DNA of 64,000 nucleotides from the NCBI GenBank assembly GCA_900472575.1, contig UCIV01000005.1, positions 166,457 through 230,456 on the forward strand. Reading direction: 5' to 3'. This DNA comes from Hyphomicrobiales bacterium. GTDB lineage: Bacteria > Pseudomonadota > Alphaproteobacteria > Rhizobiales > Rhizobiaceae. This document shows positions 34,663-43,629 of the stretch, piece by piece. The notes beneath the pieces are model-generated. The model saw only the letters and a list, made by a program, of their open reading frames with translations, did not search any database and had not been told where the DNA came from. Positions within the stretch are counted from its first letter, which is position 1. Each line of letters starts with the position of its first letter. The position numbers and the translations under genes are program-made.

Positions 34663-35253
34663 ATGGGACGACATCGCGAATTTGACGTGGAGAAGGCGCT
34701 GGATGCGATCCTGTGCGTCTTCTGGAGCAAGGGCTACGAGGGAACATCGTACACCGACCTTACAGAGGCGGCCGGCGTCGAGAGGCCTGCCCTTTATTCC
34801 GCCTTCGGCAACAAGGAAGCGCTGTTTGCCCAAGCGCTCGACCGCTACTACGAGCGGTATCTCGACTACATCCCGGATGCGCTTCAGAAACCGACGTCGC
34901 GGGAAGTCGCCGCTCACATGCTGTACAATGCGATCGATCTCAACACGCGATATCCCAAGCATACGGGCTGTTTCAACATCACCGGCCTGCTGGCCGGGTC
35001 GGATGGTGCCGAACCCGTGCGGCAAATGCTGATCGAGGTGCGCGCGCGCGGCGAAGCGCTGTTTCGCGAGCGCCTGGAGCGGGCAAAGGCGGAAGGCGAC
35101 CTGCCCGAGACGGCCAAACCCGATGCGCTGGCGGCGTATCTGATGGCCGTACTTCACGGCATGGCTGTACAGGCCAAAGCCGGGTTCAGCCGCGAGACGC
35201 TGGAAGCGGTTGCCGAACAGGCACTTGCCGCATGGCCAACCAGAGGCTCGTAA
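34663..35253 (+). CDS. TetR-family transcriptional regulator
   Basis: The 196-residue protein has an N-terminal TetR helix-turn-helix (MGRHREFDVEKALDAIL, then GYEGTSYTDLTEAAGVERPALYSAFGNKEALF) and a C-terminal ligand-binding domain of the TetR_C type, with CFNITGLLAG near 105. Regulators of this subfamily (AcrR/YxaF-like) respond to small molecules and often repress an adjacent oxidoreductase. It starts 157 bases from the divergent SDR gene and has three related operator candidates in between. Confidence 0.9.
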   Translation: MGRHREFDVEKALDAILCVFWSKGYEGTSYTDLTEAAGVERPALYSAFGNKEALFAQALDRYYERYLDYIPDALQKPTSREVAAHMLYNAIDLNTRYPKHTGCFNITGLLAGSDGAEPVRQMLIEVRARGEALFRERLERAKAEGDLPETAKPDALAAYLMAVLHGMAVQAKAGFSRETLEAVAEQALAAWPTRGS

Positions 35254-35354
35254 CCTTGGGAAGCAGGGCCCGTCGCCCAGGAACGTCAGGGTTCAAGAGG
35301 CTGCGGTTTCGCCCCACTTCGATGCCGGAGCGGCATGGCACCCGGTTCGCAGGG

Positions 35355-35864
35355 CTAAGCTGAATGCCTTGTAATGGGGATATCAAGCAGGTGCCGGCGC
35401 AATGCGAACGCCCAGCCGGCAAAATAACCGATCGAGCCTCCGGATAGCGCAAAGCCCGCCATGGTAAGGATTTGAGCCCCATCAGGGTTGAGTGCAAGCG
35501 CGACAGCAAGCGCATAATGCAACGCGAACAGTGTCAGGTTCCTGACGAGAGGCACGATGCTTCCCGAGATCGTCACGGTACGGCGTGATGCGTCCCGAGC
35601 GATCACCCAGGGGCCGGTAACGATGCCCGGCAACGCGAAAAGGAGGATTGCACCGAGCCAGATGGCGACCAGCTTGATGTCCAGTGCCAAGCTTCCGATC
35701 AGAGGCCAGATGCCCAGCAAGATGAAGATAAGCGGGACGATCAGAAGTCGCCAAAGTGGACGTTTTCTCGTCCTTGTCGCGGCCACCCCCTGCCAGACAA
35801 GATAGGCAAGCACGAACCACACATAGACCGGTGTATGAGCCAAAATCTGAAATGCGCCCGCCAT
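35355..35864 (-). CDS. Membrane protein of unknown function
   Basis: The 169-residue protein has five or so hydrophobic segments (about 8-24, 38-55, 57-80, 100-125 and 130-155) and basic loops (RTRKRP and RDASRRTV). The N-terminus, TPVYVWFVLAYLVWQG, is typical of small uncharacterised bacterial membrane families; I do not assign one. The ATG at 35864 is chosen since upstream codons lack a ribosome site. It lies alone between tetR and the antiporter. Confidence 0.55.
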   Translation of the reverse strand: MAGAFQILAHTPVYVWFVLAYLVWQGVAATRTRKRPLWRLLIVPLIFILLGIWPLIGSLALDIKLVAIWLGAILLFALPGIVTGPWVIARDASRRTVTISGSIVPLVRNLTLFALHYALAVALALNPDGAQILTMAGFALSGGSIGYFAGWAFALRRHLLDIPITRHSA

Positions 35865-36084
35865 ATAGTTTATCCAAAATTCACAAAACAATCAGGCAGT
35901 TTGCGACACATGACGAGGCGGCAATCACAGCCGAATTCTCCAAGTCCGCGGCCGATGAAAAACATAACCTATGCGCAGGAAGATGATGCCCGCATCTGCC
36001 AAACAGCCAGTTTCCGCCCTTGCCTAGCGTGGACGGCTTTCCTATTCAGGGCCTTGATTTGGAACAGCAGGGAATGGAAAAACC

Positions 36085-37725
36085 ATGGACAGTATCACGA
36101 TAGCCCTGGTCCTGCTGCTTGCCGTCATCCTCAGCGGCACGATCTCCAGGCTGCTTCCGCTGCCCGTTCCGCTACCTCTGATCCAGATCGCCTTCGGGGC
36201 TGCGATCACCGGGATCACCGGCGATGGTGTGGTGCTGGAACCGGATATCTTTTTCCTGCTGTTTCTGCCGCCGCTTCTGTTTCTCGATGGCTGGCGCATT
36301 CCGAAGGAAGGGCTGTTCCGCGACAAGGGCGTCATCCTGGAACTGGCGCTCGGGCTCGTGGTGTTCACGGTCGTCGGCGTCGGGCTTCTGATCCACTGGA
36401 TGATCCCGGCCATGCCGCTTGGGGTCGCCTTCGCACTTGCCGCCATTGTTTCGCCGACCGATCCGGTCGCGGTCTCGGCGATTGCGGCGCGCGTGCCGAT
36501 CCCTCCCCGGTTGATGCACATTCTCGAAGGGGAATCGCTGCTCAACGACGCATCCGGCCTTGTCTGCATGCGGTTTGCCGTTGCGGCGGCCGTCACTGGC
36601 ACATTCTCGCTGACGGACGCGCTGGGCACGTTTCTTTGGGTCGCGATCGGCGGCATTCTTATCGGCTTCGGCGTGACGTGGCTTGTCGTGCGGATAAAGG
36701 ACACCGTTTCCCGCAAGCTCGGCGAAGACCCAGGCGCGCAGATCCTGATCAGCCTTCTCATTCCCTTCGGCGCCTATCTGGTTGCCGAACACCTGCATTG
36801 TTCCGGCATTCTTGCCGCTGTCGCCGCCGGCATTACCATGAGTTATGCCGAACTGCGGGGCAAAGCGCTCGGCATTACCCGCGTCAGGCGCAATGCCGTG
36901 TGGGATACGGTGCAGTTTGCGCTGAACGGCATCATCTTCGTGCTGCTCGGCGAGCAGTTGCCGGGCATCATCTCGGGTGCGGCACGGGTTGTCACCGAGA
37001 CCGGGCATGTAGATCCAATCTGGTTGATCGCATACGTGATCGCGATCAACGCAGCGCTTGCCGCACTTCGTTTCGTGTGGGTGTGGGTATCGCTGCATTT
37101 CACCCTGTTCCGGGCAGCCCGCCGTGGACAGGAGATCCACAAGCCGCATTGGAAACTGTTGGTCGCCACCTCACTCGCCGGCGTGCGCGGCGCCATCACG
37201 CTTGCCGGTATCCTGACGCTGCCCTTCTTTCTCGATGACGGCATCACGCCCTTCCCGGCCCGCGACCTTGCGATCTTCCTTGCGGCCGGCGTGATCATCT
37301 TCTCGCTGGTTGCGGCCAGCGTCGGCCTGCCTTTCCTGCTGAAGGATCTCGAACTTCCACCCGAGCCCGACCATCACCAGGAAGAGGATACGGCGCGTAT
37401 CGCCTCGGCGGAGGCCGCAATCCGAATGATCGAGAAACTGCAGCACGCGATGAGCGAGGGCCGCACGGATGCCGATCTCTATGGCGAAGTCGGCACTCGG
37501 CTGATGGAACTCTACCGACAACGTATCGACGGGCGCTCGAAGATCGGTGACGAGGCCGAAGAGGTCCGGCGGATGGAAGAGGTGGACAAGCGGCTGCGGC
37601 TCGCAGCATTGCGTGCCGAGCGCGACGAGATCTTTCGCCTCAGCCGCGCCCGAAAGGTCTCCGAGGAGATCGCCCGCAAGCTCATCCGCGAGATCGACCT
37701 TGCCGAGGCGCGCTACACCGTCTGA
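36085..37725 (+). CDS. CPA1-family Na+/H+ antiporter
   Basis: The 546-residue protein has about twelve membrane segments in the first 420 residues with CPA1 motifs: LFLPPLLFLDGWRI, SPTDPVAVSA, and GESLLNDASGL containing the Asn-Asp pair that binds the cation. A hydrophilic helical tail (about 430-546) is rich in Glu, Arg and Lys. It resembles bacterial NhaP/YjcE-type exchangers that remove sodium (or potassium) in exchange for protons. Ion choice cannot be read from sequence. Confidence 0.9.
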   Translation: MDSITIALVLLLAVILSGTISRLLPLPVPLPLIQIAFGAAITGITGDGVVLEPDIFFLLFLPPLLFLDGWRIPKEGLFRDKGVILELALGLVVFTVVGVGLLIHWMIPAMPLGVAFALAAIVSPTDPVAVSAIAARVPIPPRLMHILEGESLLNDASGLVCMRFAVAAAVTGTFSLTDALGTFLWVAIGGILIGFGVTWLVVRIKDTVSRKLGEDPGAQILISLLIPFGAYLVAEHLHCSGILAAVAAGITMSYAELRGKALGITRVRRNAVWDTVQFALNGIIFVLLGEQLPGIISGAARVVTETGHVDPIWLIAYVIAINAALAALRFVWVWVSLHFTLFRAARRGQEIHKPHWKLLVATSLAGVRGAITLAGILTLPFFLDDGITPFPARDLAIFLAAGVIIFSLVAASVGLPFLLKDLELPPEPDHHQEEDTARIASAEAAIRMIEKLQHAMSEGRTDADLYGEVGTRLMELYRQRIDGRSKIGDEAEEVRRMEEVDKRLRLAALRAERDEIFRLSRARKVSEEIARKLIREIDLAEARYTV

Positions 37726-37731
37726 CCAGGC

Positions 37732-38079
37732 TTATGCCGCATGCACCTGCCGGCTATCCGTCGGCGCGTCGTCGCGCTCGAACATACCGTAATCACGCAG
37801 GACATGACCGATCCGCAGTCGGTAATCGGCGAAGATGCCGTTACGCCCGGCCTGCTGCGCGGCGCGATGTGCCTCGACATTACGCCATGCCTTAACCGCG
37901 TCTTCATCGCGCCAGAAGGAGAGCGACAGAAGCTTGCCGCGCAGGGTGAGGCTTTCGAAACGCTCGATGGAGATGAAGCCATCGATCTTTTCCAGCTCGG
38001 CGCGCAAATCACCGGCAAGATCGAGATAACGGTGGCGTTCGCCCATATAGGGCACAACTTCGAAGATGACGGCGATCAT
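37732..38079 (-). CDS. ABM-domain protein (antibiotic biosynthesis monooxygenase family)
   Basis: The 115-residue ferredoxin-like dimeric barrel protein has the ABM pattern: IAVIFEVVP at the N-terminus, GFISIERFES, LLSLSFWRDEDAVKAWR and a His-rich EAHRAAQQ. Members range from haem-degrading and quinol monooxygenases to enzymes of unknown role. The start overlaps the stop of the NIPSNAP gene (ATGA), so the two are translationally coupled. Confidence 0.82.
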   Translation of the reverse strand: MIAVIFEVVPYMGERHRYLDLAGDLRAELEKIDGFISIERFESLTLRGKLLSLSFWRDEDAVKAWRNVEAHRAAQQAGRNGIFADYRLRIGHVLRDYGMFERDDAPTDSRQVHAA

Positions 38080-38405
38080 GGTTTTTCAAAAGCTCCATGC
38101 GGCAGAGACATGTTTTTCAGGAAGATGCGGTCTTCCTTGAGGATGAAACGTTCGCGCTTGGCGAATTCGTAATTCTCCCGGCCGAGCGGATCGACGGCCA
38201 GCCGGGTGCGATAGGCCTCATAGGCCGCCAGGTTCTCGATGTTGTAGATGCCGTATGCGGTTGTGGCCGATGCTTCGTGTGGACCGAAATAACCGATCAG
38301 GTCGGCACCGTTGCGCGGGATCGACTGGCCCCAGGCACGGGCATATTGTTCGAAACGGTCGCGCTTGAATGGGTCGATCTCGTAACGGATGAAGCAGGTG
38401 ATCAT
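38076..38405 (-). CDS. NIPSNAP-family protein
   Basis: The 109-residue protein has ITCFIRYEIDPFKRDRFEQYA, then GADLIGYFGPHE and a YGIYNIENLAAYEAYR core, typical of NIPSNAP single-domain bacterial proteins (dimeric alpha-beta barrel). No activity is firmly established for this family. The ATG at 38405 is favoured over an in-frame ATG 16 codons upstream, since the domain begins here. It diverges from an ArsR-type gene with a palindrome between them. Confidence 0.82.
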   Translation of the reverse strand: MITCFIRYEIDPFKRDRFEQYARAWGQSIPRNGADLIGYFGPHEASATTAYGIYNIENLAAYEAYRTRLAVDPLGRENYEFAKRERFILKEDRIFLKNMSLPHGAFEKP

Positions 38406-38470
38406 GGCATTTCCCTTGGGTTCGTTTTCCTCGTGACGGGGGTGTTTTGCCATGCTGGTTAGCGAGAATG

Positions 38471-38488
38471 CTTCGATAGCGATCGAAG
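38471..38488. promoter_or_regulatory. Palindromic operator candidate between NIPSNAP and ArsR genes
   Basis: The perfect inverted repeat CTTCGAT-AGCG-ATCGAAG lies 66 bases upstream of the NIPSNAP start and 34 bases upstream of the ArsR start. Its position suggests autoregulation and shared control by the ArsR-type protein. Confidence 0.55.
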
Positions 38489-38521
38489 TATCGATTGCAA
38501 AAACATGCTAGAAGCTTTCGC

Positions 38522-39214
38522 ATGAACGAAGGTCCAGACATTGCCCAGATCGCCGCTCTGATCGGCGACCCCGCCCGCGCCAACATGCTGGCAGCACTCA
38601 CCGGTGGGCGGGCGCTGACCGCGACCGAGCTTGCAGCCATTGGCGGGATCACGTTGCAGACGGCGAGCACACATCTTTCCAAACTTGAGGCCGGCGGGCT
38701 TTTATCCCAGCGCAAGCAGGGGCGGCATCGCTATTTCGCGCTGGCCGACGAAGCGGCAGCCCGGTTGATCGAAACGATGATGGGGTTTGCCTCAAGCCGC
38801 GGACATCTGCGTTACAGGCCGGGACCAAAGGACCCGGCGCTCAGAAAGGCGCGCGTCTGCTACGATCACCTTGCCGGCGATTTCGGCGTGCGGATGCTCG
38901 ACAGTTTCGTCTGCCATGGCGAGATCGCATCGGATGGGGAGAACCTTTCGGTGACGGAAAAGGGCCGCGCGCAGCTCTCAGCCTTCGGCATCGATTTATC
39001 AGCCCTCGCCTCCAGCCGCCGCCCCTTGTGCAAATCCTGCCTCGACTGGAGCGAGCGCCGGTCGCATCTGGCAGGCACGCTCGGCAAGGCGCTGCTTGCC
39101 CATATGCTCGCCCAGGGCTGGGCGCGACGCAGCGAGGAGAGCCGTGCGGTACTCTTTTCGCCCGAAGGCGAGCGGAGGTTTTTGCTACAGTTCCCGCTCG
39201 ATACCCCATATTGA
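38522..39214 (+). CDS. ArsR-family winged-helix transcriptional regulator
   Basis: The 230-residue protein has an ArsR HTH in residues 1-90 (DIAQIAALIGDPARANMLAAL, TATELAAIGGITLQTASTHLSKLEAGGLL). The metal site ELCVCDL of classical ArsR is absent, so metal sensing is unlikely. The C-terminal extension (about 95-230) carries cysteines in CYDHLAG and CKSCLDW and has a second helical domain, a layout often found in rhizobial regulators. The start is set at 38522 rather than 27 bases upstream. It probably regulates the divergent NIPSNAP/ABM pair. Confidence 0.82.
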   Translation: MNEGPDIAQIAALIGDPARANMLAALTGGRALTATELAAIGGITLQTASTHLSKLEAGGLLSQRKQGRHRYFALADEAAARLIETMMGFASSRGHLRYRPGPKDPALRKARVCYDHLAGDFGVRMLDSFVCHGEIASDGENLSVTEKGRAQLSAFGIDLSALASSRRPLCKSCLDWSERRSHLAGTLGKALLAHMLAQGWARRSEESRAVLFSPEGERRFLLQFPLDTPY

Positions 39215-39324
39215 AGTGAGCAGCCTCCCGCCCCGATTGACCCAGCCATGCGACCGTACTGGTTGAGCTTCCGGCACCCATCCGCTAGAAGGCGGCTGAC
39301 GTCTTAAAAGGGTATATCTCCATC

Positions 39325-40014
39325 ATGAGCGGTTTCGACCTCATCCTCTTCGATTGCGACGGCGTGCTCGTCGATTCCGAAATCATTGCTGCAAGGGTGG
39401 AATCCCAGCTGCTGACGGAAGCCGGTTACCCGATCAGCGTCGAGGAAATGGGTGAGCGTTTTGCCGGCATGACCTGGAAGAACATCCTGCTTAGCATCGA
39501 GAAGGAAGCCGATATTCCGCTTTCCGCCTCGCTGCTCGACAAGTCGGAAAAGCTGCTCGATGCCCGGCTGGAACGCGATGTGAAGATCATCGAGGGCGTG
39601 AAGTTCGCACTTGCCCGGCTGACGACACAGCGCTGCATCTGCTCCAATTCCTCCAGCGCACGGCTGGACATGATGCTGACCAAGGTCGGCCTCAAACCCT
39701 ATTTCGCGCCGCATATCTATTCGGCCAAGGATCTGGGACCGGATCGGGTCAAGCCGAAGCCGGACATCTTTTTGCATGGCGCGCAGCAGTTCGGTGTCGA
39801 TCCGTCGCGCTGCCTGGTGGTCGAGGATTCGACCCATGGCGTCCACGCTGCCAGAGCTGCGGGCATGCGGGTCGTCGGCTTTACCGGCGCATCGCATACC
39901 TATCCGAGCCACGCTGACCGCCTGACGGATGCGGGTGCCGAAACGGTGATCTCGCGCATGCAGGACCTGCCGGCCGTGGTTGCCGCACTCGGCGAATGGG
40001 CCGACGCGATCTGA
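39325..40014 (+). CDS. HAD-IA family phosphatase/phosphoglucomutase-like protein
   Basis: The 229-residue protein has the complete HAD motifs: FDCDGVLVDSE (D10, D12), a cap domain, CICSNSSSARLD, KPKPDIFLHGA and VVEDSTHGVHAARAAG. This pattern with VDSE and the VEDS motif is shared by beta-phosphoglucomutases and phosphoglycolate-type phosphatases. A precise substrate is not assigned. Its stop lies two bases from the stop of the convergent autotransporter gene. Confidence 0.88.
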   Translation: MSGFDLILFDCDGVLVDSEIIAARVESQLLTEAGYPISVEEMGERFAGMTWKNILLSIEKEADIPLSASLLDKSEKLLDARLERDVKIIEGVKFALARLTTQRCICSNSSSARLDMMLTKVGLKPYFAPHIYSAKDLGPDRVKPKPDIFLHGAQQFGVDPSRCLVVEDSTHGVHAARAAGMRVVGFTGASHTYPSHADRLTDAGAETVISRMQDLPAVVAALGEWADAI

Positions 40015-40015
40015 T

Positions 40016-42805
40016 TTAGAAATCTACGACCAGACTGGCCTTTGCCGCATGGGCGGCAAAGGAGTGGGCGAATTCGCCTGAATAACTGAGCTTAACCCGT
40101 GTCGTCTTGGAGATCTGCGCGGTGAGTGAAGCCTCCAGCACGGCCGTATCGCGCGGCAGTGAGACGCCTTCAATGACGAAGGGGCTGCCGGACGAGAAGG
40201 CAAACCGCGAGGATGGCGTCAGATCGCCGATCGCGTGACGCCATCCCAGCATGCCGGAAAACGTCGTCGGCAGATCCTCATTGCCGATATCGGCGGACCA
40301 TCTGAGGCCAAGGGTGGTCAGCGTCACGTCATCCGTGTTGCCGTTTGCCGAAAGCGCTGCCGCACCGCCTTGTTCGCGAAAACCATCGGTTTCGAGATTG
40401 ATATAGGCGAGATTGGCAAAGGGTTCGAGCGTGGCGGCACCGACCTTCTCGCGCCAGCCGAGATCGGCAAAAACCTGCCGCGTCGCGCTCTGGTAATCGG
40501 CCTCAAGCTGGTCCTCGAATGCGCTGAAAGCGATATTCCGTTCGGTGGAGATATCGTTTCTCGAATAGATCGCGCCCGTCGTGAAGTTGAGCTTTCCCCA
40601 TTCCGCTGCCGCATACAGGCCGGCACTATAGCTGTCCCAGTCGGCATCGGTGCCCGCAGACGCATTCGTGTAACCGAACAGGCCGCCGATACGCCAATGC
40701 TCCGAGACGCCGGCGTCGATGCCGGCAAACAGGCCCGCGATATGGCCATTCATATCTGCAGCATTGCCGTCGCTGTCGAAGCGGTCGGTCGCGGCGATCC
40801 CGGTCATCCAGAAACTTGCGCCGCCTTCGGTTTCCTTAACCGGTACATTGCCGTTGATCCGGTCGATCACCGCCTCGCGGGCAAGGCCTGCCTGCTGCAG
40901 CAACTGGCTTTTCAGCGAGGCATGCAGCTCGCCGCTCAGTTGCGAAAAGGCATCGCGGGCACCGGTAGCGTTCAGCGGAAGCACGCCGAGGAAGACGGAA
41001 TTGGTGGCACCGAGAGATTGGACCGCCTCGGCCGTCGCGCGCGTATTGCGCGTCTCCGTCACATCGGCGAAATCGACGTCGTTGCGGTAAAGGCCCAATG
41101 TCACCGTGGTCGGGTCGTAGCTGAGGATCGGCGACAGGAAGGCCAGATCGGAATTGACCTCATCGAAGGTGCCGGTGACGCTGTCGCCGGTCAGGATCGT
41201 GTAGGTGGTGGCCAGAGAATAGGTGCCCGACCCGGCCAGGACATCAACCGTGCCGCCGTTTATCGTCACGCTTCCGGCGGCATCGAGGCGGTCGGACAGG
41301 CCGGATGCATCGGTTTCAACCTGATAGGTAGAGCCCTTTTCGAAGGTGACATCGCCGTTCACTGCAACGGTCGCGATACCTGGACCCGGGGCGAAGGTGC
41401 CGCCGGAGCCAACGGTCAGCCCGCCGATCGCGCCGGAGCCGGTCAGCACGCCGTCCGAGCCGATACCGATCGTGCCGCCGATGGTACCGTCGTTGACCAG
41501 CGTGCCATCGACTATGGTCGCGTCGCCGGTGATCGTGCCGGTATCACTATTGGTGAACGTGCCGCCGGTATTGGTGAGCGAGGCAATCGTTCCCGCATTC
41601 GAGGCGCTGCCGGCATTGGTGACATCACCCGCCGTCGCGCCCGAGTTATTGACGAAGCTGGCTGCTGCCGCAACATCGACATCGGTGACGACGAAATTGT
41701 TGACGAGCGTGCCGCCGGATACAACGGTGTTACCGGTGATCGTGCCGCCACCGTTGTTGGTGAAAGTGCCGCCGGTGTTGGTCAGCGAGGCGATCGTGCC
41801 GGCGTTCGAGGAATTGCCGGCATTCGTCACATCGCCTGCCGAGGCACCGGTATTGTTGACGAAGATTGCAGCGGCGGCCACGTCCACATCGGTAACGACG
41901 AAATTGTTGGTCAAAGTACCGCCGGAAATCACCGTCGTTCCAGTGATCGTGCCGCCGGCATTGTTGGTGAAAGTTCCACCAGCATTGGTCAGTAAGGCAA
42001 TCGTGCCGGCATTCGACGATGTGCCGGCGTTGGTGACGGCACCTGCAGTCGCGCCCGAGTTGTTGACGAAAATCGCCGCAGCCGCGACATCCACATAGGT
42101 GACGACGAAATTATTGGTCACCGTCCCGCCGATGACGTTCGTATCGCCGGTAATCCTGCCGCCGCTGTTGTTGGTGAAGGAGCCGCCCGTGTTGGTCAGC
42201 GACGTTATCGTTCCGGCATTCGACGACGTGCCGGCATTGGTGACATTTCCTGCCTCAGCGCCAGAGTTGTTGACGAATTCGGCAGCGGCCGACACATCGA
42301 CATTGGTTACGACAAAATTGTTGGTGAGCTTGCCGTCGTCGATGGTCGCGGTGCCGGTGATCGTGCCGTCGTTGACCGTCTCGCCGCCGGTCATATGCAG
42401 GTTGCCGTCCAGCGTGCCTGAATTGGCGAGATTGCCGCCACTCATCCCGACATCCGAGGATAGCCTTCCGCCAGTGGAGATTTCGATGCGCCCCGGATCG
42501 GCAAGGCTGGTACCGCCGGCCGCCGAAAGATCGGCGTCAACATGCAGCGTGCCGCCGGAAACATCGACCGTGCTGACGGTCGTATCCGTCGAGACGGTCG
42601 GTGCGCCGGAACCAATTGCGGCACTGCCGGTCGCACCGGGTGCTGCCGGTGTCCAGTTGGCGCCGTTGGAGAAGTCATTATCGGAGGTGCCCGTCCAGGT
42701 GGATTGCGCCGAGGCGGCAGCCGGCAACAGCCAGGCCACCGAGACGATAGCCGTGTATAGCTTGAGACGCCGTTTCGCGCCCGCCGAGATCGCCGGAGCA
42801 GACAT
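40016..42805 (-). CDS. Autotransporter with repeat-containing passenger domain
   Basis: The 929-residue type V secreted protein has a signal peptide (residues 1-35, ending LPAAASAQ). The passenger is Gly/Thr/Asn-rich (about 36-655) and contains four 69-residue tandem repeats (about 160-435). The C-terminal autotransporter beta-barrel (about 660-929) starts at ASFWMTGIA and ends in VDF, the phenylalanine that helps outer-membrane insertion. The ATG at 42805 has GAGGTGGGA directly upstream. The repeat pattern (NNSG..AGxVTNAGxSSNAGTI..LTN.GGTFTN) suggests a parallel beta-helix stalk, probably an adhesin or surface structure protein. No peptidase motif is visible. Confidence 0.88.
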   Translation of the reverse strand: MSAPAISAGAKRRLKLYTAIVSVAWLLPAAASAQSTWTGTSDNDFSNGANWTPAAPGATGSAAIGSGAPTVSTDTTVSTVDVSGGTLHVDADLSAAGGTSLADPGRIEISTGGRLSSDVGMSGGNLANSGTLDGNLHMTGGETVNDGTITGTATIDDGKLTNNFVVTNVDVSAAAEFVNNSGAEAGNVTNAGTSSNAGTITSLTNTGGSFTNNSGGRITGDTNVIGGTVTNNFVVTYVDVAAAAIFVNNSGATAGAVTNAGTSSNAGTIALLTNAGGTFTNNAGGTITGTTVISGGTLTNNFVVTDVDVAAAAIFVNNTGASAGDVTNAGNSSNAGTIASLTNTGGTFTNNGGGTITGNTVVSGGTLVNNFVVTDVDVAAAASFVNNSGATAGDVTNAGSASNAGTIASLTNTGGTFTNSDTGTITGDATIVDGTLVNDGTIGGTIGIGSDGVLTGSGAIGGLTVGSGGTFAPGPGIATVAVNGDVTFEKGSTYQVETDASGLSDRLDAAGSVTINGGTVDVLAGSGTYSLATTYTILTGDSVTGTFDEVNSDLAFLSPILSYDPTTVTLGLYRNDVDFADVTETRNTRATAEAVQSLGATNSVFLGVLPLNATGARDAFSQLSGELHASLKSQLLQQAGLAREAVIDRINGNVPVKETEGGASFWMTGIAATDRFDSDGNAADMNGHIAGLFAGIDAGVSEHWRIGGLFGYTNASAGTDADWDSYSAGLYAAAEWGKLNFTTGAIYSRNDISTERNIAFSAFEDQLEADYQSATRQVFADLGWREKVGAATLEPFANLAYINLETDGFREQGGAAALSANGNTDDVTLTTLGLRWSADIGNEDLPTTFSGMLGWRHAIGDLTPSSRFAFSSGSPFVIEGVSLPRDTAVLEASLTAQISKTTRVKLSYSGEFAHSFAAHAAKASLVVDF
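41501..42328. repeat. Four 207-base tandem repeats inside the autotransporter gene
   Basis: Units run 42328-42122, 42121-41915, 41914-41708 and 41707-41501, each exactly 69 codons. The protein units begin (L/V)(T/V)NNFVVT and end (G/D)GT. They are highly similar at the amino-acid level, and every unit keeps the reading frame, so recombination could change the number of units without disrupting the gene. Confidence 0.9.
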
Positions 42806-42940
42806 TCCCACCTCACGCAGGGCAGTTCAGGGCGAAGCACCCTTAATGATCTGCTAATATGAGTTAAGGAATTATGGTTAACGGAGCCTTAATGGCGACC
42901 GTTTCCCGCAGCGGCTGGCGGTTCTTTCACAAGGTCGAAA

Positions 42941-43513
42941 TCAGGACCGGCGCGGCTTCTTGGCCGGGCCGGTGTCGAAACCGAGACGAACGCGGGTGAA
43001 ACGCGTTGCGCCGCCTGCATTGTTCGGGATCTGCACGTCGGCCTTGGAGAAGATGAACTGTGTGCCGCCCACCGGGATCTCGACCGGGAAGGCCACCTTC
43101 TGCGAATAGAGCACGTTGTCACCATCGACCACTTCGACCAGAACCGGCAGGGTGACGGAACCCGGCGTGCCGGCAGGTCCCTGCACGACACGGCCCTGGG
43201 CGATGAGATTAATGGTCATCGTGGTTTCGTTTGCCGTGCACTGGCGCGTCGCGTCGTTGAACGAGGCCTGGTAGAGAAGTTTGTCAGGGTTATCCTGCCC
43301 GCCGCGCGCATAGGAGCGATAGACGGCATCCTGGTCACGCATAACCACCTGTGGGCAATAGGCCTGCACGACAGCCTGGACCGGCTGGGCATTGGCAGGA
43401 GCAGCGTTGGAACTCAGGTCCAGTCCCTGCGAAGCAGAATTGCAGCCACCTAAGCCAGCCACCAAAGACAACGTCAGAAAACCGCGAGAGAACTTGCCAA
43501 CCACGTTACTCAA
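42941..43513 (-). CDS. Putative lipoprotein of unknown function
   Basis: The 190-residue protein has a lipoprotein signal with lipobox LGGC (Cys24) followed by a Ser/Ala/Pro-rich linker. The soluble core (about 45-175) contains two cysteines in AYCPQVVM and RQCTANET and is beta-rich. I recognise it as a conserved rhizobial type near thrC but do not know a function. It diverges from thrC, with about 115 bases between them. Confidence 0.7.
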   Translation of the reverse strand: MSNVVGKFSRGFLTLSLVAGLGGCNSASQGLDLSSNAAPANAQPVQAVVQAYCPQVVMRDQDAVYRSYARGGQDNPDKLLYQASFNDATRQCTANETTMTINLIAQGRVVQGPAGTPGSVTLPVLVEVVDGDNVLYSQKVAFPVEIPVGGTQFIFSKADVQIPNNAGGATRFTRVRLGFDTGPAKKPRRS

Positions 43514-43629
43514 CCCTTTGCAGCCTCGTTTCCGATACGGTACCGACCCGGCATTTTCCGGTCTTTCACCGCCGATTTCGATAGTCTATATCAGCGGTCA
43601 GAACAAAAATCGATTAGGGATTCAAGGTC

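Noticed and set aside
40235..41995. 586-codon frame antisense to the autotransporter
   Set aside because: It arises from the GC-rich repeat structure; the sense strand has signal peptide, repeats and beta-barrel.
41501..42328. Repeats as a possible CRISPR array
   Set aside because: Units are 207 bases, in frame and without unique spacers; they are protein repeats.
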